NCBI GenBank assembly: GCA_001414345.1
Contig: LLCB01000162.1
Span: forward strand, 1 to 64,000
DNA length: 64,000 nucleotides
Source of the DNA: Hymenoscyphus infarciens
Taxonomy: Eukaryota > Ascomycota > Leotiomycetes > Helotiales > Helotiaceae
Reading direction: 5' to 3'
Below, piece by piece: positions 56,360 to 64,000 of this stretch. The translations under genes and the position numbers were made by a program. The notes under the pieces were generated by a model. The model saw only the letters and a list, made by a program, of their open reading frames with translations, was not told where the DNA came from and ran no database searches. Position 1 is the stretch's first letter; each line of letters begins with the position of its first letter.

Positions 56360-59300
56360 ATGTCGTCTCCCATGCCCATGGGGGGCCCCACCTCTCAATG
56401 GCCGAATGTCGATTCTCAAAGCTCGATGATGAATTCAGATACTGGTGGCAATGAGGATGGAGTGACTCTCAGGCCTATGAGGCGTAGGTGTTCATGGTAA
56501 TAATTGATTACGAGAAGTAGTTGTGCTGACGGTCGCTTGCTTTTACAGTCAAGGTCCTCTACACTTTCGACGACCAGAATAAGACCAATTGTTTGGCACG
56601 ATGGCCTCACGTTCTCCAGGTACAAACGGTCGCCATGGACGAGACGACTTCTATCGGGGTTATTGAGTTGAAGACATGTATCGAAGCAATTGTACAATGC
56701 AGTCCCGAACTTGTTGCCAGGCTTGGACAAGACTACACCGTTTACGCCTACGATTTTTCAGAGTACGATAATCCTCTTGTCGGACAGGGAATGCTTTCTT
56801 GGGCTTTGGCAGCAGCTTCTTCGCCCCCCGATGCGCCAGCTCACCAGTCCACCAAGCTTATCACTGGACGAGTTTGTAAAAATATTCTCGGGCTTTTTGC
56901 AAATGGCGTGAAGGAAACCCTGGAAGTTAAACTACGACTTGTACCTGTCCCTACAGTCTTGCAGAGTCAATATGTTGATGCTATGGAAAAATACCGAGAG
57001 CTAAGCAAGGTGGTACCGGCAGGGCTCGATCCCAAGGACTGGATGAGTTTTGTTCAATCAAATACAAGTTTCGGACAGATGTCCAACAAAGCGACTCCAA
57101 CACCAGGACCAAGCCAAATCCAAAGCCAGAGGGATGGGACGAGTATGGAAGTCGTCAATCAACTGCTCAGTCCCAGTTTACAGCAGCAACCATTGCTGAA
57201 CCCTCTTGAAGATATCAATGCTACTCAGAGCTCTGGCGAAACATCTCAAACCGGCACAACTGCTGCTGGGAACCCCAAGAAGGCACCGCGTCCTTCTCGA
57301 GCTGGGGTCAAGAGGCCCAGGAAGCCCCGGGCTCCTAAAAATGGCCCAGTCCAGGGAGGGAATACGTCCGGGTATGACGAGGGCACTGATGGAGATGATG
57401 GTCCGTCGAACCGGAAGCGAGCAAAGACCACACAGACGGACTGGAATAGCAAGGCAGCAATGGGTGACAAGTCTGACTCGCTCAGAGTGGCTGCAAGCAC
57501 TGCAGGATCTTTACGCCTCTTCCGTCCAATAGCAATGAACCCAAACATGCCTGGTACGGGAAATCATCTCCAAGAAGTACCTCGAGCTCCAACGCCTGTA
57601 CCTCGAGCTGCGAACCAACACATGCCCCGGGACAGTCGACCTGCACAAACTGGACTTCGACATAGCTCGTTTTCTGCCCCGTCAGTGGAACCACGCCGAC
57701 ACGTCTCCCCTTGCCCTTCTATGGCCAACCCTGAAGACCAATTAAGGATTTCAATTGAATCAATACAAACCTCTCCAGAACGACAAGATAGTCCGGCCAT
57801 CACTCCTCCCGGCATTGGATCGTCACCCCCAGTTATGAGAACTAGACCCCCTTCCACCATGCAATCTAGTCCGCCTTGTCCATCGAGTCCCGTGCTACCA
57901 CAGCTACCTCGAACCGATTCGGGCTTCATGAGTGGTTCAATGGAAGAGCTTTTTGGGGAGGGCGAGCCTCTACGTCTGGACGATGATCATGAAGTGTCTC
58001 CCGAATTACCTCGACATCGTGAACCCCCCCCACCACCACCGCCTCAAGTGTTTGATTCGGGTTTTGTTATTGAGGAGGAGATGCCAGGTCCAATGGAGCT
58101 CTTACCTACAACGATGCCCAAAAGACCTGATCCAAAACCTCTCTCGAAGCGAACTCAAAATAGAAATGCTAGTCGTGCAAATAGTCGTGCGTTGAGTCGT
58201 GCAACAAGCGTCGCGTCAGAAGATGGTCAAGTACTTCCTACTTTAAGAAGGGACGAGGGGTTCACACCTAGCCAGCTCTCCTTCCCTGCGCATGTACCTC
58301 AAATTGAGCAACAGCAACCAGCACAATTACTTCAACAATCTCAATCCCAACGCCCATCATCTCGACCAGCTTCTCGCCCCACTTCTAGGGGTGGCTCTCT
58401 GGGGAAATCATTTGCACCTGTACCACCTCCCCAAGCTCAGTCTACAAATGTACAAGCAGCTCCTGTACAAAATCCAGCACCGCAATCAAGGCCTGCATCT
58501 AGACAGATCGCCCGCACCGCGTCGCTGGGGGCACTTAGTCTTCCTGAGATTCCTCCTAGTGATCCCGTCCTGCCACCATCAACCCTTCACCGCTCTCAGA
58601 CATGGTCAGAAGCAGCGCATGCCACACCTGAAGGATCAGTTCCTGCTGAGGTACCAAATGGTCCTCTGCCGTTGTCGCATTATATGTCGCAGTTCTCGGA
58701 TTACGTCCCTGGAATGGATGTCAACAGTTCGGAATATACTCGTCTCGCCAAAAAGGCGTCCATTAGACAAAAATTGGAATTGGCAATTGCCAATGGTGAG
58801 ATGCCTCCTTTCTGCAATAACTGTGGTGTCATTGAAACCCCAACCTGGCGAAAATCTTGGGTCCAGGAGCGCCAAGGCCAACCTGGTTACTATGAATACT
58901 CGGACGCTCCAGGCAAAGTCACATGTATCAATATTTTGACTCGTGATGGAGAAGGGACGCCCACATCGTATCAACTCATCTACAAGTCGTTGTTGTCCAC
59001 TAATAATAAAGCTGATTTCAAGGAATATCAGCTATGCAATCGTAAGTAAATTGGTATTGGCCACATTATCATGATACTAACAAAACTTTAGCTTGTGGCA
59101 TTTGGTTACAAAAATATAAGAGCCAGCGACCGAAAGAAAAATGGCAGGCTTACCAACCAACGGCAAGAACAGGGCAACGATCTCGGAATAGGAATCAACA
59201 AAGCGGATTCATGACATCGGATGCAAACTTTCCTCCATCTGATGCATATATGCCCCAATCAGAAGCAAATTTCCCTCCTTCGGAAATTCAACTCCCTCGA

Positions 59301-60371
59301 GGCAATACTACTAGCGCCCCTGAGGCAGGATCGCCAATTGAAGGCACAAACTTTGTAGAGCGTCAGCCATCCGAGGTCTCACAAGCCGGAAGCCAAAGAC
59401 GGCGATCAAATAGTCCACAGCCTCCAAGACAACGCATGAAAGCAATGACTTCAGAAAATTCTTCAGTCGCTTTGAGACGAGCTCTTCAATCGAGTCCCGG
59501 AACGTGGGGCACGCGGAAGAGTCCAATCAATATCGAAGAGGAGACTCAAAGTGATACTCGGAGCCCCAATACAAGAAGATTGATTTTCCCGTCACCTAGA
59601 AAGCCTGGCACCCCTAAGGTTCTAGGGGAGATGACTACCAATAGAGTCGTCCAAATATCATCAGATATTCTTGTTTCTGAAAAAGACATCATGGATGCGA
59701 TTGACAAGGAGAACCAACCACCTGCGCTCGAAGTCAATGAAGAAGAGGAGGATGCAGAGCTTTTGAAGCTATTCGAGGAAGAAATGGCTCGTCCATCTAC
59801 CCCGAAACAAAAATCGCCCATGGCAAATCCTTTCAAAACTCCAACTCGACCAACACCGAACCATAGACCGATTACCAGGAGCATTTCAAGATCTCACCCA
59901 GCGTTGTCGCCTGGACAGTTGCTTACCTTTGATCAAACACCCTTGAAAACGCCTAGCAGGTCTGTTCGTCGATCGCCAAGATTTCAAGAGCCTACGTCTA
60001 CTCCACCTCAGTTTTCTCCATTTACCACGGCTATGCATTCAATCATGGACGAAACAAATAACAACAACGCGTCGCCTTCTCGCAATCTTGAAGCAGAGTT
60101 TGCTAGGTTGACAGATCCGAGCCGCAACATCAACATGGATTTCAATATCACGGACTTCTTTTCGACAGATGCCCCAATGCCATCGTCGCCACATAGGGGA
60201 GGCTTTAGTCTTTACGAGGATCCTGTTGTGATGCAACAGATCAATTGGGATGAGTTCAATTCGTTCAACATTCCACAACCACGCGCGGACGAGAATGTAT
60301 TGGTCAAGGAAGAGCCACGGGATTCTCCTTCAGAGAGAGCTGAGAGCGAGAGTGGAGAACCAACAGCATAG
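56360..60371 (+). CDS. AMS2: Ams2/Spt21-type GATA-like zinc finger transcription factor
   Basis: Three exons (56360-56483, 56549-59041, 59092-60371) give 1298 residues. After a short N-terminus comes the Ams2/Spt21 domain (LKVLYTFDDQNKTNCLARWP, IGVIELKTCIEAIVQCSPEL, YDFSEYDNPLVGQGMLSWAL). A long disordered part follows, with a KRPRKPRAPKNG basic patch, Pro runs and repeated SRPASR-like units. The GATA-like finger has its first pair at Cys797/Cys800 (CNNCGVIETPTWRKSW) and its second at Cys871/Cys874 (LCNPCGIWLQKY), the latter split by the last intron. The 70-residue spacing far exceeds the 17-20 of classical GATA fingers. S. pombe Ams2 activates histone genes in S phase and supports CENP-A loading; yeast Spt21 also controls histone genes. 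A shared role here is inference. Confidence 0.87.
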
Positions 60372-61145
60372 GGATATACCTTTTTCTTTCTTTGATTTTT
60401 GATTACTGTATTTGCATAGCGTGGTGTGTGGTGTTTTCGAGCAATTGGGGGATACCACAGCGAGTGCAATGGTGCACGTCAACACGGAGTACACAAGGAG
60501 CATGTCTGGTTTATGGGGTCATCTAGTGGATGCATCGGGCGAACTTGCTACTCATTTACAATTGCTGTAGGGGTAGCTATAGTCGCCATGAATAGCGAAA
60601 AACATTCAATGAGAAAATAGAACAATGTAATAAGTAAAAAATAAATCGTCTACTTTTTGATGTGATGTGTCAGTTCCCAAGCTTTGCTCTGAGTACACCC
60701 TATCCCTCCATTGCGAGAACATTTAGAAGAATGGAGAGTCAGAGTTCCTGAATCTTCTAAACCTTCTTGGAATTTTAAGTAATTATCCCAAACTAGTACG
60801 TATTATCAAAGTAAAGGGGGTGTGTACTGGGAGCAAAGCCTATGTTTCTTATATGTGGATTTCATGATCTGAATTCTTGAGGCAAAAAATAAAAAGCTAC
60901 GACGAACTTATTGGGTTTGATAATGTAGCAAAGCAAGAAAGCAGTTTCGTGTCGTCAAATGCGACAGGGAGAGTTGGGTTCTTCCAAAGACATTGTATAT
61001 TCGCCTTAACGTCCGTCCGCTTGAACCCATAGGTTGCACAAGCACGTAAGTCCTCCCAGTCCAAACTCCTCTCCCAATCATTCCATCGTAATCGTGTTCA
61101 CATTTTCTCCATTCGTAAGCTCCGGTAGTACATCTCCCTTATCAA
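60372..61145. other. convergent intergenic region, no gene seen
   Basis: Holds the 3' ends of the GATA gene and of minus-strand RFA3; AT-rich in the middle. No other gene is supported. Confidence 0.45.
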
Positions 61146-61573
61146 TCATGCCGAGTAAAAGATCTCCTTGTACATATGCGTCGCTTCAACCACGGCGTTG
61201 ACAGCTTCGAAATCTATTCGCAAAACACATTAGCCTTCATCCCTTCTTATCCCCCTCCTTCTGTCTCCCTCCCCATACTCCGTCAACCCAGGCAAGGAAA
61301 ATAATACATACCAACCAAACTCTCCCTCCCCAAATCCGTAGCTCTCAACACCTTCACACTCAAATCCCCATTGACCTTTCCCACAATCTCCACGGCGTGT
61401 CCGACTGTCAAGTGTGCATCTCGGTTTAGGATCGCCGTCATGTTTCCGGCGCAGTCGATTGTTGCTTGTTCCCCGCGGAGTTGGGTTACGCGGCCGACGA
61501 GACGGACGGTGCGGGAGGTGAAGGAGTCGAGGTGGGGGGAGAGGATTCGGGGGGTTGCTAGGGCTTCTGCCAT
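61146..61573 (-). CDS. RFA3: replication protein A small subunit (RPA3 type)
   Basis: Two exons (61312-61573 and 61146-61213; 98-nt intron) give 109 residues. The start MAEALATPRILSPHLDSFTS was chosen because the upstream open part is Thr/Pro low-complexity sequence typical of a leader. The OB-fold reads RTVRLVGRVTQLRGEQATID, then NRDAHLTVGHAVEIVGKVNG and LSVKVLRATDLG. The second exon supplies the C-terminal trimerisation helix (VDFEAVNAVVEATHMYKEIF). The protein is the smallest subunit of the heterotrimer that coats single-stranded DNA in replication and repair. Donor GTATGT and acceptor GAATAG are canonical. Confidence 0.9.
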
Positions 61574-61841
61574 TTTGGGTCGATTGGAGGGGAGGAGGTG
61601 TGATGGTTGGTCGTTTTTGGAGGTTGGTGGAGAGGTTTGGAGGTAGTGTGGTGTTGGGGTTGGGGTTGTTGATGGGGAGGTCAAACACGAAATTGACACG
61701 AAAATAACAGGTCGTCACGTGTTAGCCGAGAGGTTAGGTTGTGTAACCTGAAGTGATGGGGCAGTGAGAACAAGCAAACTTGCATACGAATATTCCCGGG
61801 TCTTTTGGGTTACTTCTTACTCGGTATCTCAACAATTGATC

Positions 61842-62498
61842 ATGAATACCTCCAACCAGGACGAGATAACAGACCTCCCGGAGACACGCCTCACCACTTT
61901 CGGTCCAGCCATCGCAGACTATCGACGTAAAGTATCATATACCACGAATGATTTAATAAGACAACAAAAAGACCTTGCGAACTTCTATAGAAACTCGATT
62001 GCCCAATCCTTCGACAGTGTCGTGTGAGCACTATCTTCAGTATCAAGCGCTGTTGACGAGAGAATCAGAGGTCCCTTCTCTATGAGTAGTGAACCGAATT
62101 CCGCGCCCTTGAAAAAGGCAGGTTGATATCGGAAACTCCATCATGAAAGACGTCTTAAGTAAACTCGCCTCCTTTATTAATGTTTTACCTCCTTCTCAAA
62201 AATATGTCCTAATTTCACATCAGACCAGCATTTACTAACCTAATATATCCGCTACCAAATCCAACCCGACCGATGGTTCGGCATCCCCGACTGTGAGTTC
62301 TTCGAAGAACCCCAAAATGATATCAGCATCGAAGAAGCCATCCAGACGGATCGTCCGGGTGCTGTCAAGGCCCTCTTTCGCGTTCTGGGTGTCTCGTTCG
62401 ATGCGCTGCACAATGATGCAAGAGAAAGACAATATCGAGATTTGAGTTTGCTTAAAAGGCTTTATACAATGGAGTTGGGATATGGGCAGGCGATGTGA
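61842..62498 (+). CDS. hypothetical protein, exon structure unresolved
   Basis: The first exon (61842 to about 62022, GTGAGC donor) codes MNTSNQDEITDLPETRLTTF and KDLANFYRNSIAQSF. A second exon from about 62071 reads GPFSMSSEPNSAPLKKA. A terminal exon ending at 62498 reads RWFGIPDCEFFEEPQNDISI and YRDLSLLKRLYTMELGYG with a long open frame. A TACTAAC branch point occurs at 62232, but no AG follows before the frame opens at about 62247, so I cannot join the last exon. A mutated acceptor or an error is possible. I do not recognise the protein, and the gene could be broken. Confidence 0.35.
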
Positions 62499-63142
62499 GG
62501 TTGTTGTGTGGGAATCAGAGTGGGATATGCTATGATATGATGTATGGCGATGGAGTTTGGTCATGGAAGGAATTATGAATTATGATTGAGTGGTCATCAG
62601 GGGGTGCAGGAATCTCTAACTGATTAAGAGCAGAGACCTCCACGCTCCTCCCTCAATTGTTCGACCAAGACTCGGAAAATCAATTCGATTATCCTACAAG
62701 GCTCGAACTTTGTTGCCTAGATCATTCCAGAAGAGTTAGGAGAATTGTTTGAATTGTAGAAGGGCAAGTGCCTTGGATAATGGATTTAGGTTATGAATTT
62801 TTATAACCCCTGGTGGTCTGCTTAGGCTAGTCTGTTTGAGAAAGCACTATTGTCTCAATACCAAAAGTGTGCGTCATGAGGAGTTGTGCCGAGTCAAATT
62901 GTGCGACCAGAAGTGAGGAAATGAAGGGAAAATAACCTTGTTACGACGTTTGAAAAGTGATGATACCTGTGAGTATTGAAAGTATCTAGCAAGCGTTGGG
63001 ATTTCTGTGGTCTCTCTCCCGTTTATCCAGGGAGTTTACTTGGGAAATTTAATATCATTTAGACGTCTCCAATTACTAACTTTCTCTCCTTCCCATCCGC
63101 ACTTCCCCCGTCCGTCATTACTGTCCCCTTTCCCCTCCTCAA
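62499..63142. other. intergenic, no gene seen
   Basis: Tail-to-tail spacer between the preceding unresolved gene and the Pro/Gln-rich gene. Nothing recognisable. Confidence 0.45.
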
Positions 63143-64000
63143 TTAACAAGGGAAAACATGCACTCCCAGCAACAATCCCCCTCCCCCCAATTCGGGAATT
63201 AAAGTAACCGCCCCGTTAATACCCATAGTCTCCAAACACCTCTCAACTGTTTCCTTCACTTTCTCAAACTCCTCGCATCTCCCTTTGTCTAGGTCCCTAC
63301 AAATGTAATCCAGGATAATAGGTGCTTTTAATTGGTGTTGCAGCGCTTGTGTGGCGTGGGCTTTGAGTTGGGGTATGGGGAGTGAGGAGCCGCCACCCTC
63401 GAGGAAGTGGAGGAGCAGGATGTTTTGGATTTCTTGAAGGAGGGGGGTGAGAGGTTGCGGTTGGAGTGGTTGGGGGACTTGAGGGGATTGAGGGACTTGA
63501 GGGACTTGGGGGACTTGGATAGGGGCATATTGTGGGATAGTTTGGGGAAGGGGTGTGAAGGTTGGGATTGGGGGGTAGTGGTGTTGGAGGGGTATTGGTG
63601 TTGGAGCGTAGGCTTGAATGGGTGTCGGGAGGTAGGTTGTTGTTGGTGTTGAAGTGCTTGAGACGGATGAGACTGTTGATGGAGAATACGGGTGTGGTGG
63701 GATTTGATGATATTGTTGTGGGTAGGAGTTCGTTCCCATTTGCGGTTCTGATATTGTGGACATGAATGAGGCTTGGTGGTTTAGAGGTTGGGAGTGTTGA
63801 TTGGCGAATGAAGATGCTAATAGAGGGACTGATTGAGGGCGAGATGCTTGGGTGGGTGGACCTGTGGCAGGTGGTACTGGACTACCTTCCAGCTCTGCGA
63901 TGAAAGTTTGAGGCTGCTGACACGAAATCGGGCGTCCATAGCCTTGAGGTGGTGCAACAGTGTTTACTTGTTGATAGGAAACGGGACGTCCATATTGTTG
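63143..64000 (-). CDS. Pro/Gln-rich protein, 5' part outside the window
   Basis: The minus-strand frame is open from the window edge to the stop at 63143, so 285 C-terminal residues are visible. An internal Met at 63763 is probably not the start because the same Gln/Pro-rich character (QQYGRPVSYQQV, PPQGYGRPISCQQ) continues upstream. The middle has a run of PQVPQ-type repeats. The last 100 residues look folded: LLQEIQNILLLHFLEGG, ALQHQLKAPIILDYICRDLD and ETVERCLETMGINGAVTLIP. No domain is recognised. The repetitive prion-like N-terminal half suggests a nuclear or RNA-related protein, which is only a guess. Confidence 0.6.
   Translation of the reverse strand, partial: QQYGRPVSYQQVNTVAPPQGYGRPISCQQPQTFIAELEGSPVPPATGPPTQASRPQSVPLLASSFANQHSQPLNHQASFMSTISEPQMGTNSYPQQYHQIPPHPYSPSTVSSVSSTSTPTTTYLPTPIQAYAPTPIPLQHHYPPIPTFTPLPQTIPQYAPIQVPQVPQVPQSPQVPQPLQPQPLTPLLQEIQNILLLHFLEGGGSSLPIPQLKAHATQALQHQLKAPIILDYICRDLDKGRCEEFEKVKETVERCLETMGINGAVTLIPELGGGGLLLGVHVFPC

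Overview
The window is nuclear DNA of a filamentous ascomycete. Genes carry short introns (about 45-75 nt) with GT...AG ends and CTAAC-like branch points, single genes lie on both strands without operons, and there are TA-rich blocks of the kind left by repeat-induced point mutation (RIP). The gene families (2EXR/F-box-like proteins, an Hsp70-like ATPase of the fungal HSPA12-like type, a fungal ART-like protein) suit Pezizomycotina; Leotiomycetes/Helotiales is my best guess, by inference only. Exon structures were built by hand from splice signals and checked by reading-frame arithmetic.

Layout. 0-13.6 kb: a RIP-like block, a membrane-anchored ubiquitin hydrolase, ALB1, an ART-like gene enclosed by TA-rich DNA, MFAP1 and POL12 tail to tail, and an F-box-like gene. 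14.4-15.9 kb: three decayed tandem copies of a small PPxY/transmembrane gene family whose intact relative lies at 48 kb. 16.6-28 kb: a large ADF-H protein, TOM22, a bestrophin-like channel and a DUF4211 protein. 28-35.4 kb is gene-poor apart from a secreted alpha-carbonic anhydrase. 35.4-46 kb: a ten-exon Hsp70-like gene, a coiled-coil protein with an Asn-Ala-His repeat, a TA-rich block holding a PIF/Harbinger-like MITE, a 2EXR gene and dihydroxyacetone kinase. 46.5-51.5 kb: CSL4, the intact PPxY protein, then a decayed divergent pair: an Asp f 2/Pra1-like zincophore pseudogene beside remnants of a ZIP zinc transporter. 53-64 kb: SMD2 and a 3-hydroxyisobutyryl-CoA hydrolase (divergent), an Ams2/Spt21-type GATA factor, RFA3, one poorly resolved gene and a Pro/Gln-rich gene cut by the window edge.

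Most genes are conserved housekeeping genes (replication: POL12, RFA3; splicing: MFAP1, SMD2; RNA and ribosome work: CSL4, ALB1; mitochondria: TOM22, the HIBCH-type hydrolase, possibly the ubiquitin hydrolase). The accessory interest is in the breaks between them: the joint decay of the zincophore-transporter locus, the decayed PPxY tandem array, the ART-like gene in TA-rich DNA and the MITE.
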